Counted from the first letter of the stretch, positions 42,714 to 51,913 are shown. The stretch is 64,000 bases of DNA from Ramlibacter sp. WS9 (GCF_003797765.1 NZ_RKMB01000026.1:1-64000); one strand, 5' to 3'. Translations and numbers: made by a program. Notes: generated by a model not told the origin, from the letters alone.

Positions 42714-44581
42714 TGCTGCGGAACCTGCCGTACCGGGCCCGGGTTCCGCTGGGCTTGGCGCTGGCCGTGGTCATCACTGCACTGCTTGTCACCGCGGTAG
42801 CGGCGCAGGTGGCGGCACGCACCAGCAAGCTGGAAACCCTGGCTACGGTCAACGGAGCGATTGCCTTATTGCGCGCTCAGGCCCGCCCGTTGCTCGCCGA
42901 GGAAGACACATGGCGCCTGTATGTATTGCTGCGGGACACATCATTGATATTGCCCGGCCACACCGAAGGGCTCGCACGCGCGGCCATCCTTGACACGCAG
43001 GGCCGAATCGTCGCCTCTTCGGATCCTTCGGCGCTGGAAACGGGCCGGGCAGTGTTCCACGCCCAGGGACTTGACAAGCGTCTCACGGTGGAGCGAGACG
43101 ATGAATCCGTTGCACTTGTCGATCCCATCAGCAGCGAAGATGGCCTCGTCCTGGGATATTCCTATGTCGAGGTCGACGGGCCGGTGTTCCGGCCGGAATG
43201 GGCGGCCATGGCCAAGCCAGCCTTGTTCGGCACCCTGCTCGCGATCGCGCTTCTTGTACCGGCGGGGTGGGTGGTGGGCAACCGCATGGCAAGACCGATC
43301 GGGCAGTTGGCGGGCACCATTTCGGAAATGGGCCGGTCTGACCCCGGCGCATTGCTCTCGGAGCTGCGGGATGAACGCGACCCCGAACTCAGACGCATCG
43401 GCGGCGCCGTCAAGCAGTTGCTTGTCGAGATGGAAGAACGCAAGCGCTCCGAAGAGGCCCTGCGCGAGAGCGAGGCCCGCTTTCGCGCGGTCTTCGAACA
43501 TGCAGTGGACGCGTTCTTCCTGCTGGACCCCGAGCTCAAGGTGATCGACGTCAACGGGCAAGCCTGCGAGGCCCTGGGCTACAGCCGGGAAGAACTGGTC
43601 GGCATGCACCCACGCCAGTTCGATGCCAAACTGGACGAGCGCTCGATCGAGTTGGTGCGCGCACGTGTTCGCGCGGGTGAAACGATCACGTTCGAAACCC
43701 TTCATCGGAAGAGCGACGGCACCGTGTTTCCGGTCGAAATCCGCAGCCGGACTTTTTTGCGTGGAGGGGAGCAGCTGTACCTTGCGCTCGCCCGCGACAT
43801 CAGCGAGCGCAAGCGGACCGAGCAGACGGTGCGGGCCAAGGACCAGGCGCTGCAGGCTGTGCGCGCGGAGCTGGCGCGCGTGTCTCGCGTGATGACGCTG
43901 GGGGAACTCACCGCCTCCATCGCCCACGAGGTCAACCAGCCCTTGGCCGCCATGGTCGCCAACGCCGCCGCTGTGAAGCGCTGGCTCGCGGCGGACCCAC
44001 CCCAGACCGAGAAGGCCCGGCGCGCGCTCCAGAGCATTGCCGATGACGGCCGGCGGGCGGGCGAAGTCATCAAGCGGGTCCGTGCACTCGTCCAGCGCCG
44101 GCCGGCGCCCATGGCCCCGCTCGGCGTCAACGACGCCATCGCCGATGTCATCGCGCTGGCTCAGCAGGAACTGCGCTCGAACGATGTCGTCCTGTCCAGG
44201 CGGTTGGCCGAAGGCTTGCCGTCCGTGCTGGGCGACAGGATCCAGCTGCAGCAGGTGCTGCTCAACCTGGTCATCAATGCCGTCGAAGCGATGAGCGCAG
44301 TGACGGATCGCCCGCGCGTGCTGACGATCACCTCGGGCCTTCATGAACCGGGCGCGGTATTGGTCGAAGTGCGCGATACCGGGCCGGGTCTCGAGCACGA
44401 ACACGGGGAGCACTTGTTCGAGGCGTTCTACACGACCAAGCCCGAAGGCCTCGGCATCGGCTTGTCGATCAGCCGTTCCATCATCGAGGCGCACGGCGGC
44501 CGGCTCTCGGCCGCACCAAACATACCGCACGGGGCGCTCTTCCGCTTTACACTGCCTGTGCAAGGAGACGCCAGCGCATGA
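42713..44581 (+). CDS. PAS-domain sensor histidine kinase
   Basis: 622 residues. Membrane segments near 10-30 and 165-188 enclose a periplasmic domain; HAMP-like region follows (NRMARPIGQLAGTISEMG). PAS domain about 258-375 (RFRAVFEHAVDAFFLLDPEL), then HisKA SIAHEVNQPLAAMVANAAAV with histidine near 404, and HATPase with NLVINAVEAM, RDTGPGLEHE and GLGIGLSISRSII. This is the DctB/FixL-like family. Linked on both sides by overlapping start/stop codons. Confidence 0.88.
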   Translation: MLRNLPYRARVPLGLALAVVITALLVTAVAAQVAARTSKLETLATVNGAIALLRAQARPLLAEEDTWRLYVLLRDTSLILPGHTEGLARAAILDTQGRIVASSDPSALETGRAVFHAQGLDKRLTVERDDESVALVDPISSEDGLVLGYSYVEVDGPVFRPEWAAMAKPALFGTLLAIALLVPAGWVVGNRMARPIGQLAGTISEMGRSDPGALLSELRDERDPELRRIGGAVKQLLVEMEERKRSEEALRESEARFRAVFEHAVDAFFLLDPELKVIDVNGQACEALGYSREELVGMHPRQFDAKLDERSIELVRARVRAGETITFETLHRKSDGTVFPVEIRSRTFLRGGEQLYLALARDISERKRTEQTVRAKDQALQAVRAELARVSRVMTLGELTASIAHEVNQPLAAMVANAAAVKRWLAADPPQTEKARRALQSIADDGRRAGEVIKRVRALVQRRPAPMAPLGVNDAIADVIALAQQELRSNDVVLSRRLAEGLPSVLGDRIQLQQVLLNLVINAVEAMSAVTDRPRVLTITSGLHEPGAVLVEVRDTGPGLEHEHGEHLFEAFYTTKPEGLGIGLSISRSIIEAHGGRLSAAPNIPHGALFRFTLPVQGDASA

Positions 44582-45219
44582 ACGACAACCGCGCAGTCGT
44601 GTTCGTCATTGACGATGATGCGTCCATGCGCGGGGCTTTGGACAACCTGCTCAGCTCGGTGGGGCTCGACGTGCGGGTGTTTCCCTCTCCGCAAGAGTTC
44701 CTCGGCGCCGAACGCCCCCATGCTCCCGGCTGCATCCTGCTGGACCTGCGTTTGCCCGGCATGAGCGGGCTTGTTGTGCAGCAGGAATTCGCCACCCGAG
44801 GCATCGCGCTACCGGTGATCTTCATCTCCGGCTACGCAGACGTGCCGATCACCGTGCGGGCCATGAAAGCCGGAGCGGTGGAGTTCCTCACCAAGCCCTT
44901 CCACGAGCAGGAGTTGCTGGACGCCGTACACACGGCCATCGAACGCGACACCGCCAGGCACGGCGAGGCGGGCCAGGCCTCCGACCTGCGCGCGCGGTTC
45001 GACACGCTGACGCCACGCGAACGCGAAGTGATGGGGCTGGTCGCGGACGGGCGGGCCAACAAGCAGATTGCTGCCGAGCTGGGCGTGAGCCTGGTCACGG
45101 TGAAGGTTCATCGAGGGCACGTCATGCACAAGATGCTGGCCCAATCCGTAGCCGACCTGGTGCGCATGTCCGACCAGCTCGGCCTGCGGGCGGCTTCTGG
45201 TCCTATACCAAGGTGTTAG
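44578..45219 (+). CDS. FixJ-type LuxR-family response regulator
   Basis: 213 residues. Receiver with VIDDDASMRGALDNLLSSVGL and phosphorylated Asp in ILLDLRLPGMSG (about residue 56), KPF at the usual place, and a C-terminal LuxR HTH (LTPREREVMGLVADGRANKQIAAELGVSLVTVKVHRGHVM). ATGA overlap with the kinase makes it the cognate partner. Confidence 0.9.
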   Translation: MNDNRAVVFVIDDDASMRGALDNLLSSVGLDVRVFPSPQEFLGAERPHAPGCILLDLRLPGMSGLVVQQEFATRGIALPVIFISGYADVPITVRAMKAGAVEFLTKPFHEQELLDAVHTAIERDTARHGEAGQASDLRARFDTLTPREREVMGLVADGRANKQIAAELGVSLVTVKVHRGHVMHKMLAQSVADLVRMSDQLGLRAASGPIPRC

Positions 45220-45293
45220 ACCGCGATCCTTCCGTGCCATAGTTCTGCGCCACAAAGCGGACTACTCTGCATTTTCAGGTGCGGGAGGATCGA

Positions 45294-45695
45294 ATGCCGG
45301 AAGCTCCGTTGGTCGCGATCGTGGATGACGACTCATCCATGCGCGAAGCCACGTCGAATTTCCTGCAGGCGGCCGGCTTGAGCACCGTCACCTTCGAAGA
45401 CGCGAGCAGCTTCCTCCAATCCGCGCGACGCCGCAGCGCTGCGTGCCTGGTCACCGACGTTCGCATGCCCGGCATCACCGGGTTCGAGCTGTACCAGAAG
45501 CTCGTGGCGTCTGGTGAGGCCATCCCCACCGTTCTGATGACCGCGTATCTCAACGATTCGGTGCGTGCACGCGCGCGGGAAGCGGGCATGGTGTGCTGCC
45601 TCGGCAAGCCGTTCGCGCCCGAGGAATTGCTCGATTGCGTGCTGAATGCGCTGGCGGGAGGGAGGCAGTGCGGCGGGGAAACGGGGGAGGAGTGA
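45294..45695 (+). CDS. Single-domain response regulator
   Basis: 133 residues from the ATG at 45294 (GGGAGGA upstream; a GTG at 45279 is less likely). Receiver only: VAIVDDDSSMREATSNFLQAAGL, VTDVRMPGITGFELYQKL, VLMTAYLNDSVR, CLGKPFAPEELLD. No output domain, so it may act as a phosphate sink or diguanylate-free adaptor for the adjacent FixJ-type kinase pathway. Confidence 0.85.
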   Translation: MPEAPLVAIVDDDSSMREATSNFLQAAGLSTVTFEDASSFLQSARRRSAACLVTDVRMPGITGFELYQKLVASGEAIPTVLMTAYLNDSVRARAREAGMVCCLGKPFAPEELLDCVLNALAGGRQCGGETGEE

Positions 45696-45730
45696 GGGCT
45701 GTCATGCCAGGTGGTCGTAGCTTGCAGGCC

Positions 45731-45749
45731 CATAGCACTTAGTGCTATG
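45731..45749. promoter_or_regulatory. higBA operator dyad
   Basis: Nine-base arms CATAGCACT/AGTGCTATG around a single T, 24 bp upstream of the toxin start; fits autoregulation by the HTH antitoxin. Confidence 0.65.
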
Positions 45750-45772
45750 CTTCTGACAAGGGGAGGCTGGGC

Positions 45773-46168
45773 ATGGCGATCTACAAGACTCGGTGGTTCG
45801 ACCGCTGGGCGCGCAAGCAAGGATTGAGCATGCCGAGCCTCTGCGACGCAGTGCGCGAGATGACCGACGGGCTGTATGACGCCGATCTCGGCGGCGGCCT
45901 GTTGAAGAAGCGGATTGCGCGGCCTGGGCAAGGAAAGAGTGGCGGCTTTCGCACGCTGGTCGCCACCAATAGGGGCGGCCGCTGGATTTTCCTTTTCGGC
46001 TTTCCCAAGAATGAGCGCAGCAACATCGACAAGGACGAAGAAGAGGCCTTGAAGAAGTTGGCGGCGCACCTGCTGTCACTGACGCCGCAGGCGATCGGCC
46101 AGGCGCAGCGTGCTGGCGAATTGATGGAAGTAGATTGTGATGCGCAAGACGAAATCTCCGATTCTTGA
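45773..46168 (+). CDS. higB: RelE/HigB-like type II toxin
   Basis: 131 residues. MAIYKTRWFDRWARKQGLSMPSLCDAVREM, GGGLLKKRIARPGQGKSGGFRTLVA and RWIFLFGFPKNERSNIDKDEEEALKKLAAHLL match the HigB/DUF1044-type RelE superfamily, in which toxin precedes antitoxin. It should be a ribosome-dependent mRNA interferase. The 3' end overlaps the antitoxin by 32 bp. Confidence 0.85.
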   Translation: MAIYKTRWFDRWARKQGLSMPSLCDAVREMTDGLYDADLGGGLLKKRIARPGQGKSGGFRTLVATNRGGRWIFLFGFPKNERSNIDKDEEEALKKLAAHLLSLTPQAIGQAQRAGELMEVDCDAQDEISDS

Positions 46169-46454
46169 GGCCGTCCACGAAACGGCCAAAGGCCTCCACA
46201 AGGCGGGCGTGATGGACCAGGTCACGTTGCGTGAATTCGACCGTCTCTGCCTGCCTCCGGTCGAACCGCTGAAACCGCAGCAGATCAAAAAGATCCGCGA
46301 GGCGTCGCATGTCAGCCAGGCCGTGTTTGCCCGCCTGCTCAACACCAGCCTCTCGACGGTGCAGAAGTGGGAGATCGGCCAAAAGAAGCCGACCGGCACG
46401 GCATTGAAGCTGTTGCACCTCGTTGAGAAGCGGGGCTTGGACATCGTGGCCTGA
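46137..46454 (+). CDS. higA: HTH-type antitoxin HigA
   Basis: 105 residues from GTG 46137 or the next-codon ATG 46140. C-terminal XRE helix-turn-helix: QIKKIREASHVSQAVFARLLNTSLSTVQKWEIGQKKPTGTALKLL. N-terminal part supplies toxin contacts. Reverse-order toxin-antitoxin pair as in higBA. Convergent with the Fic gene. Confidence 0.87.
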   Translation: MMRKTKSPILEAVHETAKGLHKAGVMDQVTLREFDRLCLPPVEPLKPQQIKKIREASHVSQAVFARLLNTSLSTVQKWEIGQKKPTGTALKLLHLVEKRGLDIVA

Positions 46455-46482
46455 CCACAGCCGTTAGCGCTTGCGCGGGCCC

Positions 46483-47691
46483 TCACGCCCCCGCTTCCGC
46501 CTCCGGCCACAGCCGCGGAAAGTAGAACCGAAGCGAATGCTGCGGCACGCCGAAGCGCAGCTTGCCGTGCGGCGAGTCGGTGGCCAGCAGGCCGCGCTTG
46601 AGCAAGGCCGTGATCTGCGCCGTGGCCAAACGGTCGCCCAGGCCCAGCATCGCCTTGAAATCGCTGCGCTCCAGCTCGGACCGTGTCAGCCACAGGTAAT
46701 GCAGCGCGCGCTGCGCTTCGGAGCGGACACCTTGCTTCACGACCTGTTCCTCATAGGCCAGGCAGGCCGCGATGCGGTCCTTCATGCCATCTACATCCAG
46801 CAGGGTGCTCATGAAGCGCACCTGGTCCAGCGATAGCCCCAGCACGTAGTCGATCCATCCGGCCAATGCCCGCTCCGACAGGTTGCCGCGGCCGTCCAAA
46901 TCGCCTGCACGCGGCTGGTCGGCGGCCGCTAACTGGGCGTAGTAGGCCTCTTGCGAGCGTGCGAACCCGCGTAGTGGCGACCACAGGCCGTTGGTCAGCC
47001 CCTGGGCGCCGAACGCCAGATGCGTGTGCAGGCGCATCACGCGGCCATTGCCGTCGCGAAACGGGTGAATCCAGGCCAAGCGGTGATGCGAAGCGGCGGC
47101 AGCCACGATCTGCAGCTCACCGCGCCGCACGCCGCCGTAGAAGGAGCCCCAGCGCCCCAGCATCGCGGGAATGGCCGTGTGTGCCGGGGCCGCATGCACG
47201 CCGACGCTCACGTTGCGGTCTCGCAGCGCGCCCGGCACCAGTGCGTCGCCCTCGGGCAGCACGCGATCCGCCTCGGGCAAGCGGGCAAAAAGGTCTTGAT
47301 GGATCTCGCGCACCATCTGCGCAGACCAGACGTGGCCGCCGGACCATTCGCGCCAATGCGCCTCGATGGCGGCCTCTGTCTCCATGTGCGCGAGCGCCAG
47401 CCGCTGCCGCCGCGCCTTGTCGGCGTCTTGCGAATAGTCATTGCGCAAGGCGCGCTCGATGTCGATGGGCAAGGTGTGCTGGCCCTCGATGCGGTTGCTG
47501 TAGTACGAGTTCATGGCGCGCAGCAGCACCCGCAACTCGGGCGGCGCACCGGTGCCGGCCAGTCGGAGCGCCTCGCGCTGCAGGTCATGCGCCTGCTCCA
47601 GCAGCGGCGCGAGCAGGCGTTCGCCCGGCAGCAGCGGCTCCATCTGCGTGGGATCGCCGTTGAACTCGAACTTTTGCGACTTGGCGACCAT
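46483..47691 (-). CDS. Fic family AMP-transferase-like protein
   Basis: 402 residues from the ATG at 47691. Fic motif HPFRDGNGRVMR near 205-216; the class II inhibitory helix appears N-terminal as SNRIEG (near 61-66), consistent with an autoinhibited adenylyltransferase. A C-terminal winged-helix region (LLKRGLLATDSPHGKLRFG) follows. Likely target unknown. The upstream frame extension to 47832 is unsupported. Confidence 0.87.
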   Translation of the reverse strand: MVAKSQKFEFNGDPTQMEPLLPGERLLAPLLEQAHDLQREALRLAGTGAPPELRVLLRAMNSYYSNRIEGQHTLPIDIERALRNDYSQDADKARRQRLALAHMETEAAIEAHWREWSGGHVWSAQMVREIHQDLFARLPEADRVLPEGDALVPGALRDRNVSVGVHAAPAHTAIPAMLGRWGSFYGGVRRGELQIVAAAASHHRLAWIHPFRDGNGRVMRLHTHLAFGAQGLTNGLWSPLRGFARSQEAYYAQLAAADQPRAGDLDGRGNLSERALAGWIDYVLGLSLDQVRFMSTLLDVDGMKDRIAACLAYEEQVVKQGVRSEAQRALHYLWLTRSELERSDFKAMLGLGDRLATAQITALLKRGLLATDSPHGKLRFGVPQHSLRFYFPRLWPEAEAGA

Positions 47692-47810
47692 GCGCAAGCC
47701 TATGTCAGCAAAGAACTTTTTGCAATTTGTGCGGGAGTTTTTGCGACTTTGGCTGCGACTTGATCCGCCCCTCGCGCACCTCGACGTCGAAATACTCAGC
47801 CCCCGCCAAC

Positions 47811-48965
47811 CTACCCACCCAGCATCGACCACAACGGAACGGCCTCGATGCCATCAGCCAATGCAAAGCGATGCAGGCCGGGATGGACGACATACAGCAC
47901 ATCGAGCTTCAGATCATCCATTGCGATGCGCATGGAGGGCGTCAGCCGGGGCGCGTCCGCGCGCTTGAACTCGACGCCAACGCGCTGGGTGCCCTTGAAC
48001 ATCAACAAGTCCAGCTCGGCACCCTGGTGCGTCGCCCAGAACCACGCCTGGTCCGGCTTGGCCAGGCGCAGCACCTGCTCCAGTGCAAACCCTTCCCAGC
48101 TGGCGCCGGCGCGCGGATGGGTCAGCAGCTGGGCCATCGATTCCACGCCCATCAGCGCGTGCAGTAACCCTGTGTCGCGGAAATAGATCTTCGGTGCCTT
48201 TACCTGCCGCTTGCCCAGGTTTTCATGCCAAGGCTGCAGCTGGCGCACCATCATCGTTTGCGTCAGGATGTCCAGGTAGCGGCGAATCGTAGGCTGCGAC
48301 ACCGCCAGCGACCGCGCGGGATCGGCCGCCGACCAGATCTGCCCGTGGTAGTGGGCCAGCATGGTCCAGAAGCGCAACATCGCCGGGGCGGCAACGTCCA
48401 GGCCGAACTGCGGCAAGTCGCTGTTCACATGCATGGCGATCGCACCTTGCCGCCACGCGAAGCTGTCAGCGTCGTTCCCGGCGAGGTACGAGCGCGGAAA
48501 CCCACCGCGCAGCCAGAGGCCGTCCGCCACTTCGTCCTGCCACCCGCCGGCCGCCCCCGTCACCTCTTGCAGGTCGAAGCCGCCGACTTCGACGGTTTCG
48601 ACACGCCCGAGAAGCGACTCGCCGGCCTGCCGGGCCAGGCTGGGCGATGCACTGCCAAGCAGCAGATATTGGCCGGGGGCGTCCGAGCGGTCCATCAGCA
48701 CCCGCAGCAGCGGAAACAGCTCGGGTTGGCGTTGCACCTCGTCGATGACCACCAGCCCCTGCAACCGCTCCAGCACCTGCACGGGTTGCGCGAGCCGCTG
48801 TGCGTGGAGCGGGTATTCCAGGTCGAAGTAGTTGGGCGAGTCGCGCGAGACAAACCGCTGCGCCAGCGTGCTCTTGCCCGCCTGGCGCGGCCCCACCAGC
48901 GCAACGCCGCGGGAGCGGCCGAGCGCGCGGCGTACGGAATGTTCGAGGGTGGGACGGGACAGCAT
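47811..48965 (-). CDS. AAA-type ATPase with DUF4143 domain
   Basis: 384 residues. Walker A GPRQAGKSTLAQRF (about 25-38), Walker B GLVVIDEVQRQPELF, sensor GSASPSL, then DUF4143 C-terminal region (YFRDTGLLHALMG ... GASWEGFALEQVL ... WATHQGAELDLLMFKGTQRVGVEFKRAD), which keeps a PD-(D/E)xK-like pattern. Family widespread, function unclear; frequent in mobile or toxin-rich regions. Confidence 0.87.
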   Translation of the reverse strand: MLSRPTLEHSVRRALGRSRGVALVGPRQAGKSTLAQRFVSRDSPNYFDLEYPLHAQRLAQPVQVLERLQGLVVIDEVQRQPELFPLLRVLMDRSDAPGQYLLLGSASPSLARQAGESLLGRVETVEVGGFDLQEVTGAAGGWQDEVADGLWLRGGFPRSYLAGNDADSFAWRQGAIAMHVNSDLPQFGLDVAAPAMLRFWTMLAHYHGQIWSAADPARSLAVSQPTIRRYLDILTQTMMVRQLQPWHENLGKRQVKAPKIYFRDTGLLHALMGVESMAQLLTHPRAGASWEGFALEQVLRLAKPDQAWFWATHQGAELDLLMFKGTQRVGVEFKRADAPRLTPSMRIAMDDLKLDVLYVVHPGLHRFALADGIEAVPLWSMLGG

Positions 48966-49126
48966 TTCGCTATGTTAGCAGCCACACCATGAAAAACGAA
49001 AGGCTGGCTTTCATATTTCATGGAAGACTCAACACCGAAACCGGCGATCCCTTCCGTTGGAGCTGTCATGCCAAATCGCCAGCCACCCGCCCAGCGGCCC
49101 CGAAGCCGCCATCGACCGATCCCGCC

Positions 49127-50443
49127 CTATCCCTTCAACCGCGCAACCATCTCCGGATAAACCACCTTCTGCAAGACATTCGCCAGGTAGCTCTGGTTGC
49201 CAAGCGCCGCCGCCGCCTCTGAAGGCGCCCTGGCTCGAATGCCTTCAACGTCTTTCAACACCGCCTCCGTCGCAGGCAGCAGGTTCTTCGCCATCTGCTC
49301 CACGATGCGCCGCGCCGGCCGCTCGGGCACGCCCAGTTCCGCACCCGCTTCCAGCACGCTCTTCAGGCTGACTTGGCCGAACGTCTTCGCGCCGGGCAAC
49401 TCTATGGCCATCGGCACAGTGGGCCAAGTTGCATTTGCGTCGGCGACGGCGCGCGTGTAGTAGGCGCCCGTACTCAGAAGGTCGTAGTGCGGCGCCAGGA
49501 AGACGCCGTCTGCGCCCACGCGGAAAGACAGGTTCTTGAGGTGACAGTCGTCGTTGGCCACCAGGATGTTGAACACCAGCCACGAGAACAGGCGCAGGCG
49601 CGCCGCGGCCCGGTTGGTGCATGCGGCAATGATGTCGCGCAGCGCCGCCAGCGATGCGCCCGTGTGCTTGAACAGCCTGTCGCGGTTCAGCAGCTGGCAG
49701 GCGTCGATGATGTGCATGCGCTTCACGTGCATGTTCTTCGCGCCACCATCGCGGTGGCGGTCAAAGCGCTCGACGATGTACACCGGTTCGGGCACGTACA
49801 TCATCCACACCTGCGGCACGTCGAGGCGCAGCGCCGCAGCCAAGCGCATCGTCAGGTATTCGTTGAACACCGAAGCGGGGTACATGTCCGGCTTCTGGTG
49901 GTCGGGCTTCAGGATGTGCGTCGACGGCGTGGCGCCTTCGGGCTCGTAGAGCTCGCCGCCCAGGTAGTTCACCAGCAGCTTGTGTTGCGCGCCGGCCAGT
50001 GACATGCGCTTGGGTGCGCCGCTGGCAAGCGTTGCGCGCGGCAGGTTCCGGATGCGATCGTTCAGCGCGTCGGGCGGCAACGGTTGCATGCCGCCACGGG
50101 CCGGCGGCGGCATGTCGGGCGGCAGCAACGTGAGGGAGCCGGCAGATTCGGCGCCCAGGTATTCGAGTAACGCAAACGCGTCCATGGCGTCGCGGATGCC
50201 CGCTTCGCGAGCCAGCGCCTCGCGCAGCAACTCCTCAGGCAGGAGGTTGTCGAAGTACCACTGAACCGGGCGGGCCGTTCCGCCGTCTTCATGGCGAAGC
50301 TCCGACCGGGCCAAAGCCGGCGAAAGGTCGAAGCTGTCCGTGGCCTGCGCCCACTGCGGGTCGTATTCAATCGCCCAAAGGTTGTTGCCCTCTTGCAGCG
50401 TGCCGATCCGGCGTTGGTCGATCCAGACGTGCAGGCTACGCAT
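49127..50443 (-). CDS. hipA: HipA-type serine/threonine kinase toxin
   Basis: 438 residues. N-terminal HipA_N barrel (WFDNLLPEE-like YFDNLLPEELLREALA), P-loop SLAGAQHKLLV, ILKPDHQ, catalytic loop NDDCHLKNLSF near 297-307 and metal loop PHYDLLST. In HipA the kinase phosphorylates glutamyl-tRNA synthetase. It overlaps hipB by 8 bp. Longer than 430 as usual. Confidence 0.9.
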   Translation of the reverse strand: MRSLHVWIDQRRIGTLQEGNNLWAIEYDPQWAQATDSFDLSPALARSELRHEDGGTARPVQWYFDNLLPEELLREALAREAGIRDAMDAFALLEYLGAESAGSLTLLPPDMPPPARGGMQPLPPDALNDRIRNLPRATLASGAPKRMSLAGAQHKLLVNYLGGELYEPEGATPSTHILKPDHQKPDMYPASVFNEYLTMRLAAALRLDVPQVWMMYVPEPVYIVERFDRHRDGGAKNMHVKRMHIIDACQLLNRDRLFKHTGASLAALRDIIAACTNRAAARLRLFSWLVFNILVANDDCHLKNLSFRVGADGVFLAPHYDLLSTGAYYTRAVADANATWPTVPMAIELPGAKTFGQVSLKSVLEAGAELGVPERPARRIVEQMAKNLLPATEAVLKDVEGIRARAPSEAAAALGNQSYLANVLQKVVYPEMVARLKG

Positions 50444-50720
50444 CTTGCGCGTGCGCCTTGGCGTTGCGCTTGGCCCGCTGCTTGTCGACTTCTTCGGCGG
50501 CAGAGTCGGGAATCTCGGCGTTCAAGGTGACGCCGGCCTCCGAGAGAAGCTTGAGGACCAAGCCCAGCTGGACGGTGGGTTTGCCCCGCTCCACGTCCGC
50601 GGCAAACTGCTTGCTCACGCCGGCCGTGGCGGCCAGGTCGTCCTGGCGAACGCGCGCACTTTTGCGGACGGCCCTGAGCAACAGGGCGAGGTCTTCGACG
50701 GAGCGGACAGGGAATTTCAT
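50436..50720 (-). CDS. hipB: HipB-type XRE antitoxin
   Basis: 94 residues from the ATG at 50720; the frame runs on to 50798 but through the operators. HTH: LALLLRAVRKSARVRQDDLAATAGVSKQFAADVERGKPTVQLGLVLKLL. Represses its own promoter with HipA. Confidence 0.88.
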   Translation of the reverse strand: MKFPVRSVEDLALLLRAVRKSARVRQDDLAATAGVSKQFAADVERGKPTVQLGLVLKLLSEAGVTLNAEIPDSAAEEVDKQRAKRNAKAHAQDA

Positions 50721-50728
50721 TGGCGGAA

Positions 50729-50797
50729 TACCTATGATCGCAGCTATTTTGCGCTTCGCCTGGGTTTCCGTCAATGAAATGCCTACGATCGAAGGCA
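50729..50797 (-). promoter_or_regulatory. Two hipBA operator sites
   Basis: An 18-bp near-perfect dyad TGCCTACGATCGAAGGCA at 50780-50797 and a weaker relative TACCTATGATCGCAGCTA at 50729-50746, 51 bp apart (about five helical turns), sharing CCTAYGATCG. Confidence 0.6.
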
Positions 50798-50848
50798 AAT
50801 GAGCGCCGAGCCCTTCTTTTCTGGCGAAAAAGCTACGAGCTCAGGCAT

Positions 50849-50898
50849 TCAGACGTCGATATTCGCCGCGCCCGCAACGCATTCGTCTCAATGAACTC
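50849..50898. repeat. Copy of the gyrB 3' end (candidate left attachment site)
   Basis: 50 bp matching the last 48 bp of gyrB (63445-63492), stop codon included and in the same orientation, with three substitutions and a 2-bp insertion. It lies immediately before the second Fic gene and is out of frame, so it is non-coding. Confidence 0.8.
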
Positions 50899-50907
50899 AA
50901 GCCCGTT

Positions 50908-51819
50908 TCATCGTGCCAGTTCGTACGCCGTACTCCTCCCCCCAGCCCCCGACTTCACCAAAATCCCCAACGTCACCATTTCATTGATATCCCGCAAAGC
51001 CGTATCCGGCGAGCACTTGGCGATGGCCGCCCACTTGCTGCTGGTGAGCTTGCCGTCGAACCCATCGAGCAGACGATTCAGCAGCTGCGCCGAGAGGCTG
51101 TAGAAGCGCTGCGAGCTGCCGTCGGCGCGCGCCAGGAACAAGTCGCCCACGGCGCGCGCGATGCGGCCATTGCCGTCGTCGAACGGATGCAAGGTAACGA
51201 ACCACAGGTGCGCCAGACCGGCCTTGATCAACGCAGGCTCCGATGCGCCGGCGTTCGCCCAAGCGAAGAAGCGCGGCATCTCCTTCTTCAACTCGTTGGC
51301 GCCAGGCGCCTCGTAGTGAACCTTGCGACGATGATCCGGGCCCGAGACAATCTGCATCGCCCCGGTCGCGTCGTCGCGCCACGCGCCCACGCGGATACGC
51401 GAGAGCCCGCTGTAGCCGGTGGGGAACAACGCGGCATGCCAGCCGAAGAGGCGCTTCGCGGAGAGCGGCGCGCTGAAGTTGGCCGTGGCATCCAGCACCA
51501 TCTCCACCACACCCTCGACGTTCCGGTCGACCGGCGCGAGCGCGCCAATGTCCACGCCCAGGCGGCGCGCGAGCGAGGAGCGTACCGATTCGACGTTGAG
51601 ATGCTCGCCTTCGATCTCGCTGGTCTTGACCACATCGTCGGTGAGTGCCGCCAAGCTCGCCTGTTCCCGCAAGGCCAGGCCCACGTCCGCCAAGCGGCCA
51701 AAGAGCATGCCCTGGGCACGACTGGTTTCTGCCAGTGCGGGCGCTAGCGCCGAAAGGTCGTAGCGCCAATCGGGCCACTCGGCCGATTCCCAGATGTGGC
51801 GCTTATCTCCGCGTTTCAT
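50908..51819 (-). CDS. Fic/DOC family protein with DUF4172 N-terminus
   Basis: 303 residues from the ATG at 51819 (a GTG at 51861 would add 14). N-terminal DUF4172 (KRHIWESAEWPDWRYD), inhibitory TSEIEGEHLN (near 68-77) and Fic motif HPFDDGNGRIARAV near 210-223; a winged-helix tail (LTSSKWAAIAKCSPDTALRDINEMVTLGILVK). Complete. It has host-like GC, unlike the genes to its right. Its stop is 10 bp from the gyrB-end copy. Confidence 0.88.
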   Translation of the reverse strand: MKRGDKRHIWESAEWPDWRYDLSALAPALAETSRAQGMLFGRLADVGLALREQASLAALTDDVVKTSEIEGEHLNVESVRSSLARRLGVDIGALAPVDRNVEGVVEMVLDATANFSAPLSAKRLFGWHAALFPTGYSGLSRIRVGAWRDDATGAMQIVSGPDHRRKVHYEAPGANELKKEMPRFFAWANAGASEPALIKAGLAHLWFVTLHPFDDGNGRIARAVGDLFLARADGSSQRFYSLSAQLLNRLLDGFDGKLTSSKWAAIAKCSPDTALRDINEMVTLGILVKSGAGGRSTAYELAR

Positions 51820-51913
51820 GCGGAGATTGTGGGGGATATTCACCGCGGAATAGATAATCACTGCAATTTGCGGCGATTAGGGCTGAGATTCGCCGCACAA
51901 AGCCTACGCCGCC

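Noticed and set aside
48966-49126. Short plus-strand frame between the DUF4143 ATPase and hipA
   Set aside because: No ribosome site and no homologous pattern; the stretch more likely holds the ATPase promoter.
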